Shown here: positions 16,267-24,213 of the stretch, piece by piece
Layout of the letters: every line of letters starts with the position of its first letter
Position numbering within the stretch: the stretch's first letter is position 1
DNA from: an uncultured Bacilli bacterium
GTDB taxonomy: Bacteria > Bacillota_I > Bacilli_A > RF39 > UBA660
DNA length: 32,818 bases
Assembly (NCBI GenBank): GCA_947627385.1
Contig: CANQVV010000009.1
Coordinates: forward strand, 1-32,818
Reading direction: 5' to 3'
Notes under the pieces: model-generated
Told to the model about the DNA's origin: nothing
Seen by the model: the letters and a program-made list of their open reading frames with translations, nothing else
Databases searched by the model: none
Program-made: the position numbers and the translations under genes

Positions 16267-17644
16267 CTTTATTTTTTAATTCACTTTTTAATAAAAGATA
16301 TCCTAATATAAATGCTAAAATATCCGCAATAATTGCACTCCATAACATTGTTACAACACTATGACTTAAAGTGGCAATTATAATAATTGCTGGAACAAAA
16401 AAGATAACATCTCTGGCTAATGCCAATAAAGTTGATTTAACACTAGATCCCATTGATTGTAATATTATTGATAATGATTTAGTTATACAAGTTAATATAA
16501 TACCACCTAAGAAAATACGCAAACAATATTTAGCATATTCTATATATTCAAACGAATTACCATTACCAAAAATATTAATAATTAAAGTAGGGAAAATTTC
16601 AAATAATCCAAAAGCTATACACCCTATTATAAAATTAGTTATTAAAATATATTTTATTGTTTCTTTAACTCTTTTTATATTGCCTGCACCCATATTATAG
16701 CCAATAATAGGCATACCTCCTAAGGATACACCGATAACTATGGATACAACAATACCAAATACTTTCATACATATTCCAATAACGGCAAGAGGTGTTACAA
16801 CTCCATAAGCAATTTTTGAACTTGCAATTGTCATATATCCATACTTACCAACTAAATTATTGGCAACAGCAATTATAATTACAATTGCTAATTGTGTTAT
16901 TAAAGAAGGTAAACCTAATAATAATAATTGTTTACATACTTCTTTATCTAATTTAATTGATTGTTTATTAATCTTAAATGATTTAGATTTTTTAAAATAT
17001 AAAATACTTATTATAAAAGTAAAAATTTGACCAATAATAGTTGCAATAGCAGCACCTTTAACACTCATTTTTAATAAAAATATGAATATTGGATCTAAAA
17101 TAATATTAGAAATAGCTCCTACTATTGTTGCTATCATTGCATATTTAGGACTGCCATCACTTCTTATCGCAGCATTTAAACCTTGACCTATAATATAAAA
17201 AGGTAAGCCATAACAAATTATTATCAAATAATCTTTGGCATATCGATAACATTCTACTTCCTTAGGATTGCCACCAAAGATACTTAATATTTGTTTGTTA
17301 AAAGTAAGACCTAACATAGTAAGTATAATAGCAACAATTATTAAAATTATTAAACCATTACCAATCGATTTATTTGCTTTTTCAACATTTTTAGACCCTA
17401 TTGATAAATTAAATAATGCTGCTGATCCATCACCAACTAATAGAGCAAAAGCAAGAGCTATAACAGTAAAGGGATAAACAATATTTGTAGCAGCATTACC
17501 AAAAGCCCCGGCAGTACTCCATCCAATAAAAATTTGATCAACAATATTATACAGTGCTGCTACTATCATACTAATAACACATGGTATAGCAAATTTTTTA
17601 ATTAGCTTAGAAATCTTATCATTTCCTAAATCAAGTTTTTTCAC
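16262..17644 (-). CDS. MATE family efflux transporter
   Basis: 460 residues from a GTG at 17644. The frame opens to 17695, but GGAGGAA lies 6 bases before the GTG, so the longer start is wrong. Twelve hydrophobic helices in two halves; the first reads KFAIPCVISMIVAALYNIVDQIFIG, split here as KFAIPCVISM and a DQIFIG end, the classic MATE opening, with NRIA-like small-residue helices after it. It would export drugs or other organic cations using a Na+ or H+ gradient. The leader has a very stable hairpin, so expression is probably controlled after initiation. Its terminator overlaps the stop. Confidence 0.92.
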   Translation of the reverse strand: MKKLDLGNDKISKLIKKFAIPCVISMIVAALYNIVDQIFIGWSTAGAFGNAATNIVYPFTVIALAFALLVGDGSAALFNLSIGSKNVEKANKSIGNGLIILIIVAIILTMLGLTFNKQILSIFGGNPKEVECYRYAKDYLIIICYGLPFYIIGQGLNAAIRSDGSPKYAMIATIVGAISNIILDPIFIFLLKMSVKGAAIATIIGQIFTFIISILYFKKSKSFKINKQSIKLDKEVCKQLLLLGLPSLITQLAIVIIIAVANNLVGKYGYMTIASSKIAYGVVTPLAVIGICMKVFGIVVSIVIGVSLGGMPIIGYNMGAGNIKRVKETIKYILITNFIIGCIAFGLFEIFPTLIINIFGNGNSFEYIEYAKYCLRIFLGGIILTCITKSLSIILQSMGSSVKSTLLALARDVIFFVPAIIIIATLSHSVVTMLWSAIIADILAFILGYLLLKSELKNKE

Positions 17645-17755
17645 AAAAAATTCCTCCTCAATTTTAAGCATAAAAATACGTAAGTCCTTACTCAATTGGA
17701 CTTACGCATTTGGCTACTCATTGATAAATTGACTTAATTTTTTGCTTAACAGAAT
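17645..17755 (-). promoter_or_regulatory. Structured leader RNA (attenuator or riboswitch candidate) of the MATE gene
   Basis: About 110 bases of leader. The core hairpin pairs CGTAAGTCC (17698-17706 on the minus strand) with GGACTTACG (17679-17687). Outward A-T pairs and one G-T pair extend it to about 14 bp, followed by TTTTTAT. It resembles a terminator placed before the ribosome site. TTAAGC (17744-17749) can pair with GCTTAA (17664-17669) to close the whole domain. An ORF reading MSSQMRKSN stops inside the hairpin loop, but no ribosome site precedes it. I do not recognise a known riboswitch class. Confidence 0.5.
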
Positions 17756-17761
17756 TAATTA

Positions 17762-17770
17762 TAGCATATA
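17762..17770 (-). promoter_or_regulatory. Extended -10 promoter of the MATE leader
   Basis: TGCTATAAT on the minus strand upstream of the structured leader, a TGnTATAAT element. The exact ends may be off by a base or two. The -35 region is AT-only and not recognisable. Confidence 0.5.
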
Positions 17771-17825
17771 TTTTTATTTTTTGTAAGTTTATTTTATTTT
17801 ATAAATAATACCATCTTTTTTCAGA

Positions 17826-17842
17826 TTAGTATAAAATACTAA
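17826..17842 (-). terminator. Hairpin overlapping the stop of the 17839-19032 gene
   Basis: TTAGTAT (17826-17832) and ATACTAA (17836-17842) form a perfect 7-bp stem with a 3-base loop, and the TAG stop is in one arm. No T-run follows on the minus strand, so termination strength is doubtful. Confidence 0.3.
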
Positions 17843-19032
17843 TTACTTTTTTCTATTAAAATCTCAGGATATTCAGTAGCAACTTTTGCAGCTGTAATAT
17901 ATTTATTTTTCAAGGCATATTTAAGTGTCATAACTTGATTAGTTAATGAAAATTTAATTAATATTTCATTAGTATCATCACTTTTTAAATAATAATTATA
18001 TTTATTATTTTTAAATATTAATTGTAATTTTTGATCAAAACTATCTCTTAAATCAAGAATATCATAAAATACAAAATCAGTTGTCTTTTCAATAATTTTT
18101 CTTAAATCTGTATCACTATAATGTGAATAATAACAACCATTTATACTTTTAGGTAGCAATCTATAACCATCATGCCAAACATATATTGTATCAATTAATT
18201 TATTATTGTTATCATACATTTCAAATTCAAATGAATAATTATCTGCTAAACAAGCACTACCAGATCGTTTACTACTTGATATAATAGTTAATATTTCTTG
18301 AATTTGTTTATTATCCTTTATTGTTCCTAAGGTTTTATCACTATTTTTAATAATTATTTTTGTTGTTTCTTTTAAGTTATTAACAGTTTTTGTTGGTAAA
18401 GATTCTTCATTAGAATTACTAACTTTATGACATTTATTTAAAATATTTTTAAAATCAACATCATTATTTTGACTATGAATATAAATAGTAGGAGTTAAAG
18501 GACTTTCATATGTTTGATATATAGCAAATTTTTCATAAAAATATTTATCAAAATCTTTCATTACACTAAATTCATAAGTACCATTTTTAGGATATACTAA
18601 CACATACATATTATCTTGATTATTACTAGCTTGTACACCTTTGTAATAGGCAATTTTAAGAGTATCAGATTTTTTAATTTCACTTAAAGGTATTTCTTTT
18701 AAAGAATCATTTTCAGTAACTAAATAAGCTCCTAATTCATTTTCTATACATTCTACTAATTCTTTATCTATACCATCAGCTATTTCTTGACTATCTTGAA
18801 GAGGACAACTATATTTTACTTTTTTAAATAAAGTTTTTTCTTCCTTTTCACTACAATAATAATGATTTACAAATAATCCTTTATCAATATAATAGTTTTT
18901 TTCTTCATCATAATATTGTCTTATCTTCAACAAGGGACTATTATTAAATATTTTAGCTTGTAAAGTATCTAATAGTACTATGCCAATTAAAAAGCTTAGA
19001 ATAATTAAAGTTATTTTAATTCCTTTTTGCAT
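17839..19032 (-). CDS. Single-pass membrane protein of unknown function, paralogue of the 20975-21688 product
   Basis: About 397 residues from the ATG at 19032; AGGTGA fits this start, while the GTG at 19041 overlaps it. One N-terminal helix (about 5-24), then an extracytoplasmic chain. Residues about 22-75 are nearly the same as in the 20975-21688 product: TLQAKIF, NSPLLKIR, YIDKG, FVNHY and a Cys pair (YYC, YSCP). The middle part (about 230-330) has a YDNNNKLIDTIYVWHDGYRL section that looks like a small beta-rich domain. The C-terminal part is unrecognised. Its own promoter lies between it and the upstream HTH-membrane regulator gene (19086-20234), which may control it. Confidence 0.7.
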   Translation of the reverse strand: MQKGIKITLIILSFLIGIVLLDTLQAKIFNNSPLLKIRQYYDEEKNYYIDKGLFVNHYYCSEKEEKTLFKKVKYSCPLQDSQEIADGIDKELVECIENELGAYLVTENDSLKEIPLSEIKKSDTLKIAYYKGVQASNNQDNMYVLVYPKNGTYEFSVMKDFDKYFYEKFAIYQTYESPLTPTIYIHSQNNDVDFKNILNKCHKVSNSNEESLPTKTVNNLKETTKIIIKNSDKTLGTIKDNKQIQEILTIISSSKRSGSACLADNYSFEFEMYDNNNKLIDTIYVWHDGYRLLPKSINGCYYSHYSDTDLRKIIEKTTDFVFYDILDLRDSFDQKLQLIFKNNKYNYYLKSDDTNEILIKFSLTNQVMTLKYALKNKYITAAKVATEYPEILIEKSN

Positions 19033-19049
19033 TATATTCACCTAACATT

Positions 19050-19078
19050 AATATAGCATATTTATTAAAAAATGCCAA
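19050..19078 (-). promoter_or_regulatory. Promoter of the 17839-19032 gene
   Basis: TTGGCA (19073-19078), 17-base spacer ending in TGC, then TATATT (19050-19055), so -35, extended -10 and -10 are all present. It lies in the 50-base gap after the HTH regulator gene. Confidence 0.6.
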
Positions 19079-19085
19079 TTTATAT

Positions 19086-20234
19086 TTAGATAAATATTTT
19101 ATTAAAAGTATTTAAGACAAAAGTATTATCATTTATTTTATTTTCTACATATTTATTAAAATTATCTTTATTAATTTCTTGGTCAACTATTTTATCAAAA
19201 TTAGGATATAAATTTTCTACTTGACTACGACTAACAGTATAAGATTTACCACTAAAATTGTAATTAATTTCTAAAACATTATCTATTAAAGAAAATATAG
19301 AAATAGTATTATACAATAAACATTTTTCTAAATAAGCATTTTCATTTATATACCAATCTGTAATATGATAATTAATAGTAAGTTTTAAATTTTTTGAATC
19401 AATTTCAAAAACATATCCATATTCTGCCAGTGGTAAACTATCTATTAAATGACTATCATTACTATTATTACCAACATATTTATTTTTAAATTTACTAATA
19501 TTATCAATACCAGCTTTATCTCTATTAAATGGTGTTATAGGTATAGTATCTTCTGTATAAGATTTCTTAGTATCAACTATATAGTATTCATTTTTTGTAT
19601 TGCGATTTATTCGATAAACATTACATAGTGGGGCTTTATAAATAATCATTGACTCAGTTGTCTTTATTGAATATGAAAATCTTGGGGCTACTTTATTTAA
19701 AATGACATTAGAATAATCGATAACAACTAATAATATAAAACCTAACATAAAATAACTTATACCTAGAAATAATTTCTTTAAAATAGTTCTATCCTTTTTT
19801 ATGTTAATAAAACCAAAAGTAGAGATAAGTAAACCCATGGTGGAATGAATAGAACCCCAACTACTATCAGATGGATAAATAGTAAAGGCAATAAAAATTA
19901 AACCTAAACCAAAGAACATAATCATTTCATAGATTAATTTATTTTTTGCTAATACTTTTTTATTAGAATAATCGATTGTATCAATAATATTTTCTTCTAA
20001 TTTTTTTTGATATTTATCTTGATCAACTTTTTCACCACTTAATAAATCATTAACACTAATTTTTAATATTTGACACAAACTTATCATAATGGATGCATCA
20101 GGGAGTCCTTTACCACACTCCCATTTTGATACTGCCTTATAAGTTATTCCCAATTTTTCAGCTAATTCTTCTTGGGTTAAATTTTGTTTTCTTCTACATT
20201 CAGCAATATACTTACCTATTTTTACTTGATCCAT
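19086..20234 (-). CDS. Membrane-tethered HTH regulator with DUF4825-like external domain
   Basis: 382 residues. Residues 5-62 are an XRE-type helix-turn-helix (LTQEELAEKLGITYKAVSKW). Three membrane helices (about 101-119, 128-145 and 153-174) then put the C-terminal 200 residues outside. The external part contains KYVGNNSNDSHLIDSLPLAE (about 251-270) and LKLTINY, the pattern of DUF4825, a domain often found at the end of Firmicutes BlaR-like and HTH membrane proteins. This is a one-component membrane sensor: external ligand binding would be transmitted to DNA binding inside (inference). AAAGGAG precedes the ATG. The promoter spacer holds a palindrome that may be its own operator. Confidence 0.8.
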   Translation of the reverse strand: MDQVKIGKYIAECRRKQNLTQEELAEKLGITYKAVSKWECGKGLPDASIMISLCQILKISVNDLLSGEKVDQDKYQKKLEENIIDTIDYSNKKVLAKNKLIYEMIMFFGLGLIFIAFTIYPSDSSWGSIHSTMGLLISTFGFINIKKDRTILKKLFLGISYFMLGFILLVVIDYSNVILNKVAPRFSYSIKTTESMIIYKAPLCNVYRINRNTKNEYYIVDTKKSYTEDTIPITPFNRDKAGIDNISKFKNKYVGNNSNDSHLIDSLPLAEYGYVFEIDSKNLKLTINYHITDWYINENAYLEKCLLYNTISIFSLIDNVLEINYNFSGKSYTVSRSQVENLYPNFDKIVDQEINKDNFNKYVENKINDNTFVLNTFNKIFI

Positions 20235-20278
20235 AATATTTTGCTCCTTTCAAAGAAAACTATATAATATTATGTTAT

Positions 20279-20307
20279 ATTTTAACACCTACTAAAAGTA
20301 GAGTTAA
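20279..20307 (-). promoter_or_regulatory. Promoter with spacer palindrome before the HTH-DUF4825 gene
   Basis: Minus strand: TTAACT (20302-20307), 17-base spacer, TAAAAT (20279-20284). The spacer begins with the palindrome CTACT-TTT-AGTAG (20289-20301), adjacent to the -35. A candidate XRE operator for autoregulation. Confidence 0.5.
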
Positions 20308-20352
20308 TTATTTTTTAGTAAAAATATCAATAATATTTTAATTAATGCCTTT

Positions 20353-20907
20353 CTATTTTTTTAATTTAAAACCATCTTTAAAAGCTTCTCCAACTCTTTC
20401 AGTAATTTTATAATAACCATGTGTATATGGATCAAATGCAATTGCGGATATTTTAGAAATATCAATATTATCTCCATTCATTACATTTTCATCTACACTT
20501 ATATTTACTACATTGGCAAGTACACCAAAATCACCATATTCTATAAATTCACATTCCATACAAATGGGAAATTCATTTATAATTGGGGCATCTATATTTT
20601 CAGATTTTGTAGCAGTTAATCCACTATTTTCAAATTTATTAGGTGTATCATTACCTGATACTACTCCAAAATAATCAGCTTCTACTACATGATTACTATC
20701 TGCAATACTTATAGTAAATGCCTTTCTTGCTTTGATATTTTTCACTGTTTTATGTGTTTCAGTTAAATTTAAAATAACTTGATTCCTTGATGCCATAGTT
20801 CCCCAGGCAGCATTCATAACATTAACACTATCATCTTCATTATAGGTTGCTATTAATAGTACTGGCATAGGAAATATCCCTTCGGTAGTTTTAATATTTT
20901 TTCTCAT
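20353..20907 (-). CDS. Flavin reductase-like, FMN-binding split-barrel protein
   Basis: 184 residues from the ATG at 20907; TAGGAG is 8-10 bases before it but abuts the alternative GTG at 20916. The pattern PMPVLLIATYNEDDSVNVMN, AAWGT, LNLTETHKTVKNI and FTISIAD is that of the flavoredoxin/flavin-reductase-like family. These are small homodimeric cytoplasmic proteins that bind FMN and act as NAD(P)H:flavin or electron-transfer proteins. The partner is not evident. It lies between two membrane-protein/regulator pairs without overlap, so it is probably independent. Its promoter and ribosome-site region (20918-20944) is repeated exactly at 24728-24754. Confidence 0.87.
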   Translation of the reverse strand: MRKNIKTTEGIFPMPVLLIATYNEDDSVNVMNAAWGTMASRNQVILNLTETHKTVKNIKARKAFTISIADSNHVVEADYFGVVSGNDTPNKFENSGLTATKSENIDAPIINEFPICMECEFIEYGDFGVLANVVNISVDENVMNGDNIDISKISAIAFDPYTHGYYKITERVGEAFKDGFKLKK

Positions 20908-20917
20908 TTTATTCACT

Positions 20918-20944
20918 CTCCTATTAATAATTTTAACATAATTT
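20918..20944 (-). repeat. 27-base repeat, copy 1, promoter/ribosome-site region of the flavin reductase gene
   Basis: Identical over 27 bases to 24728-24754. On the minus strand it holds TGTTAAAAT (an extended -10) and ends in AGGAG, which serves as the ribosome site of the flavin reductase gene. Confidence 0.75.
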
Positions 20945-20974
20945 TTAGTTTTTTATACTTTTACAATATAATTA

Positions 20975-21688
20975 TTATATAAGTTCTATTTTAATAGCTC
21001 CTATTTGAGCAGGATTTGAATATAGTATATTACCATTAAATGTAATTCTAACTTTATTTCCAACCACATAGAAATCATTTGTTCCATCTGTTGGTCTTGT
21101 TATTTTCATAGTAACCTTATCATCTTTTTTTAAAGAATTGCTATCTTTTAAAACTTCTACTGTAATATAATCTTTTTCTGCAACAATAATTTTTGCTTCA
21201 AATACATCTTTTGATTCATTAAATTCAATTAAGTTATTATTTTTTATATAATGTATGTATTCTGATCCACAACAGCTAGAAAAAACTTTTTTAATAAATT
21301 CATCTTGATTATTTTCATTATTATCAACTAAACCAACGACAATTACTTGTTTTTCAGTATCAATGTAATTATAAGCATAATTGGTATTATCTTCTTCTTG
21401 ATTACTAACAAAATTTATTATTTTATCATTAATATCATTTAAAGAAATTTCTTTAACAGAACAAGAAAATTTTGTTCCTTTCCAAGTAGTAACTTTTTCA
21501 TTATTGGTACAATGATAATGATTTACAAATATACCTTTATCAATATAATCAAGAGTTTCTCCATCTAAATTATCTCTTATCTTCAATAGTGGACTATTAT
21601 CAAAGATTTTTGCTTGTAAAGTATCAAGTGTAATAATTCCTATTAAAACACCTATAACAATTAAAGCAATTTTTAGACCTTTTTTCAT
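20975..21688 (-). CDS. Single-pass membrane protein of unknown function, paralogue of the 17839-19032 product
   Basis: 237 residues. N-terminal helix (about 5-23), then TLQAKIFDNSPLLKIR and YIDKGIFVNHYHC ending in FSCS, closely matching the first 75 residues of the 17839-19032 product. The C-terminal half differs: Cys-Cys-Gly at about 139-141, and a final beta-rich part (KITRPTDGTNDFYVVGNKVR) resembling the short DUF3221-like or OB-like tails seen in small lipoproteins; that match is weak. GGAGAAA precedes the ATG. The shared N-terminal module with different C-terminal ends suggests duplication followed by domain exchange. Confidence 0.7.
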   Translation of the reverse strand: MKKGLKIALIVIGVLIGIITLDTLQAKIFDNSPLLKIRDNLDGETLDYIDKGIFVNHYHCTNNEKVTTWKGTKFSCSVKEISLNDINDKIINFVSNQEEDNTNYAYNYIDTEKQVIVVGLVDNNENNQDEFIKKVFSSCCGSEYIHYIKNNNLIEFNESKDVFEAKIIVAEKDYITVEVLKDSNSLKKDDKVTMKITRPTDGTNDFYVVGNKVRITFNGNILYSNPAQIGAIKIELI

Positions 21689-21781
21689 AATTTCTCCATT
21701 TCTACAAATTACATTTGTTTCAATTCTATTATACTAAAAAATCGATAATATTAAAATAATCTCTTATAATTCAAATGGCAT

Positions 21782-21812
21782 AAAAAAAGAGAAAATTATT
21801 AAACCTTTTCTC
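21782..21812 (-). terminator. Terminator of the 21885-22589 regulator gene
   Basis: Minus strand: GAGAAAA (21806-21812) pairs with TTTTCTC (21789-21795), followed by seven T (21782-21788). A strong intrinsic terminator about 75 bases after the stop. Confidence 0.75.
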
Positions 21813-21884
21813 ATATTTAGATTTCTCTATAAAAAATATTAACAAAATTCATTAATTTATCATAATATTTTTTAAATATTTTTA

Positions 21885-22589
21885 TTATCTATTATCACAT
21901 TTACCACCAATACTAATAATATAATCTTCCATATCTCTAAGTAAATCATAAGTATTCTCATAATCATCTAAATTAATATTCATATTTTCCATTAATTCTT
22001 TTTCTTGTTCTTTTGTATTATTATCTAAAATATTGTAGTTAGATGGTTTATTATCAAAATCTGATGTACATTTTGGAACTTCCAAAAATTTTCTATTTTC
22101 ACATAATGATTTACTAGAAATACAAAGTGGAGTTTCTAAAAATTTTTTATTTCCATTACATACATCATGAGCAAAAGCCATAATTTTTAATCTTTTACCA
22201 TCTAAATTACATTTATTAGTTATAGCACTTTCAGCATTATTTTCCATAAAATTAATTTGATATCGGTAACTATATTCTTTATAGATTATAGTCCCTACTA
22301 TTAAAATAACGATAACTATACTAAGAGCAATAATAATTCTTTTTAATACTTTATTATTTTTGGTTTTCTTTTTAATATCTTTTATCATTTCTTTATCACC
22401 TTTTAATAAAATGTCTAGGGAAACATTAAACTTATCACTGATTTTAATTAATGTTTCAATATCTGGATAATTATTGCCATTTTCCCAATTGGAAACTGTT
22501 TGCCTTGTTACATTTAAAATTTCAGCAAATTGTTCTTGTGACATTTTATTATCCTTTCTTATTTTTAAGATTTTATCACCAAGATTCAT
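21885..22589 (-). CDS. Membrane-tethered HTH regulator with Cys-rich external domain
   Basis: 234 residues. XRE-type helix-turn-helix at 5-62 (MSQEQFAEILNVTRQTVSNW), one membrane helix (about 83-103), then an external domain of 130 residues. It contains six Cys (127, 144, 156, 163, 174, 231). Two segments are near copies of each other: CNGNKKFLETPLC (144-156) and CENRKFLEVPKC (163-174). Disulfide formation outside the cell is likely. The external domain could sense redox state, metal or a peptide (inference). It is transcribed away from the sigma factor gene at 22812, and a 15-bp palindrome lies between the two. Confidence 0.75.
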   Translation of the reverse strand: MNLGDKILKIRKDNKMSQEQFAEILNVTRQTVSNWENGNNYPDIETLIKISDKFNVSLDILLKGDKEMIKDIKKKTKNNKVLKRIIIALSIVIVILIVGTIIYKEYSYRYQINFMENNAESAITNKCNLDGKRLKIMAFAHDVCNGNKKFLETPLCISSKSLCENRKFLEVPKCTSDFDNKPSNYNILDNNTKEQEKELMENMNINLDDYENTYDLLRDMEDYIISIGGKCDNR

Positions 22590-22663
22590 AACTTTCCTCC
22601 TTTCCTAAAAACATAATAAAAGATAAATTAAAATTATTATATCAAAATTATATGGCATTGCTA

Positions 22664-22678
22664 GCAAGAATTTCTTGC
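22664..22678. promoter_or_regulatory. Palindromic operator candidate between the HTH regulator and sigma genes
   Basis: GCAAGAA-T-TTCTTGC is a perfect palindrome upstream of the minus-strand TATAAT elements of the 21885-22589 gene. An operator for that XRE-type regulator is the simplest reading. The exact position may be off by a base or two. Confidence 0.5.
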
Positions 22679-22763
22679 ATATAAAAGTAAATAATATTAA
22701 AGAGTATTTTTATATATTACTTATATTAATAAGAATTTTTATTTTATAATACTATAATATTTT

Positions 22764-22792
22764 TGTAACAAATATCTTATTTGTATCGTTAT
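22764..22792 (+). promoter_or_regulatory. ECF-type promoter of the sigma factor gene
   Basis: TGTAAC (22764-22769), a 17-base spacer and CGTTAT (22787-22792). The AAC of the -35 and CGT of the -10 are the hallmark of ECF sigma promoters. The ATG is 20 bases beyond, leaving a very short leader holding GAAAGGAG. Sigma-A-like TATAAT elements lie at about 22744 and 22753. Confidence 0.5.
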
Positions 22793-22811
22793 TATTTATG
22801 AAAGGAGAAAA

Positions 22812-23291
22812 ATGCAAGATTGGTTTGAATATATATTTTCAAAATATATAGATGATATGTATAGATTAGCATATAGTTATACTCATAATAAATATGATAG
22901 TGAAGATATAATTCAAAGAGTATTTTTAAAATACTTTAATAAACAAAACACTATTAATAAAAATGATATTGTAGTTAAAAAATGGTTAATTGTAGCTACT
23001 ATTAATGAGTGTAAAGATTTATTTAAAAGTAATTGGAAAAAGAAAGTTAATTTTCTTGATAATGACTTTGATATTGCAAAAGAAGACAAATTGGAAAATT
23101 ACTTTAATAATTATATGAATAAACTTCCTAAAAAATATAGAATAATATTTCACTTATACTATTATTATGGTTATACTACCAAAGAAATTTCTACAATAAC
23201 AAAAATTAAAGAATCAACAGTTAGACAAAGACTAGCACGAGGTAGAAAAATTTTAAAATTAGAAAGGGATTATGAAAATGAAAAAATTTAA
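22812..23291 (+). CDS. ECF-type RNA polymerase sigma factor
   Basis: 159 residues. Region 2 (about 8-75) reads YIDDMYRLAYSYTHNKYDSE, then DIIQRVFLKYF, the core and -10 binding helices. Region 4 (about 105-152) reads LPKKYRIIFHLYYYYGYTTK, then EISTITKIKESTVRQRLARG, the -35 binding helix-turn-helix. There is no region 1 or 3. It directs transcription of an envelope or stress regulon, presumably under control of the next gene, which overlaps it by 20 bases. AAGGAG precedes the ATG. Its own promoter looks ECF-type, suggesting positive feedback. Confidence 0.92.
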   Translation: MQDWFEYIFSKYIDDMYRLAYSYTHNKYDSEDIIQRVFLKYFNKQNTINKNDIVVKKWLIVATINECKDLFKSNWKKKVNFLDNDFDIAKEDKLENYFNNYMNKLPKKYRIIFHLYYYYGYTTKEISTITKIKESTVRQRLARGRKILKLERDYENEKI

Positions 23292-24069
23292 AGACAATTA
23301 TCAAAAATATTATACTAAAATGAAATTAAGTGAACAAAAAAAAGAAAGAATATTTAACAATATTATTAATAATAATGAAACATACAAAAAAATATTTTGG
23401 CATAATAGACTTATAACAATTATTTATTCAATTTTAATTATTTTTTTAATAGGATCAAGCGTTGTATTTGCCAAAGATATTATAAAAAAATTATATAGTT
23501 TAGAACCAACAAATAATGGATCTAATAACTATAAATGCATTATTAAAGCTCCGATAATAAATAAATTTAATATGAGTCATCTATTAGAAGGTCAAAAAAT
23601 AAACTTAAATGAATTACAAAATGATTTAAACAAACATATATTACATAATGAAAGCATAATTGATAAATCATTTACCATTGTTAAAACAATAAAAAATAGC
23701 AATAAAATAATTTATGCTAAATTAAATAAAAATGGTATAGATGCTCCTAAAATTATACCAGAAGCATCTAGCAATACAACTATGGATATGAATTTATCAT
23801 TCTTAACTACCTATGCTACAAAAGATGATATCCAAAAAATAATAGAATTTGAAGTCGGAACATGCACAGATGATAATTTTGATATTACTCATATTGATTC
23901 ATTAGATATTGATGTTTATTTATATAAGGCACCGGTTATAACATATGCATATGATGATTTAGAATTTAATGTTAAAGCTTTCTTTGTATACGATAATATT
24001 CTATATAATATAAATGGTTCATTAATAACTAGAAATATGATAATTGATTTTATCTATGATTTAAAATAA
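23272..24069 (+). CDS. Probable membrane anti-sigma factor
   Basis: 265 residues from the ATG at 23272, or 263 from the ATG at 23278; the ribosome site AAAGGG fits either. A basic cytoplasmic part (1-45) could hold the sigma-binding surface, a single helix (about 47-67, LITIIYSILIIFLIGSSVVF) crosses the membrane, and about 195 residues lie outside. No zinc-binding anti-sigma motif (HxxxCxxC) is seen. The role is inferred from position: the start overlaps the sigma gene by 20 bases, as in many sigma/anti-sigma pairs. The external part is not a family I can name; it may be DUF4179-like in layout. A terminator follows at once. Confidence 0.65.
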   Translation: MKMKKFKDNYQKYYTKMKLSEQKKERIFNNIINNNETYKKIFWHNRLITIIYSILIIFLIGSSVVFAKDIIKKLYSLEPTNNGSNNYKCIIKAPIINKFNMSHLLEGQKINLNELQNDLNKHILHNESIIDKSFTIVKTIKNSNKIIYAKLNKNGIDAPKIIPEASSNTTMDMNLSFLTTYATKDDIQKIIEFEVGTCTDDNFDITHIDSLDIDVYLYKAPVITYAYDDLEFNVKAFFVYDNILYNINGSLITRNMIIDFIYDLK

Positions 24070-24070
24070 A

Positions 24071-24096
24071 AAGCCACCATTATTTGGTGGTTTTTT
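24071..24096 (+). terminator. Terminator of the sigma/anti-sigma operon
   Basis: CCACCA (24074-24079) pairs with TGGTGG (24085-24090), extended by a G-T and A-T pairs, and followed by TTTTTT (24091-24096). Confidence 0.88.
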
Positions 24097-24213
24097 AACA
24101 TTATTATTCTATACTAAGAATTTTCTTATACAAAAACAAGAGCTTTCTCTCTAAAATTAAATAAAATTTAACATTTGGATAGTTAAGATTTATTTTTTAA
24201 CTACCCATTATGT

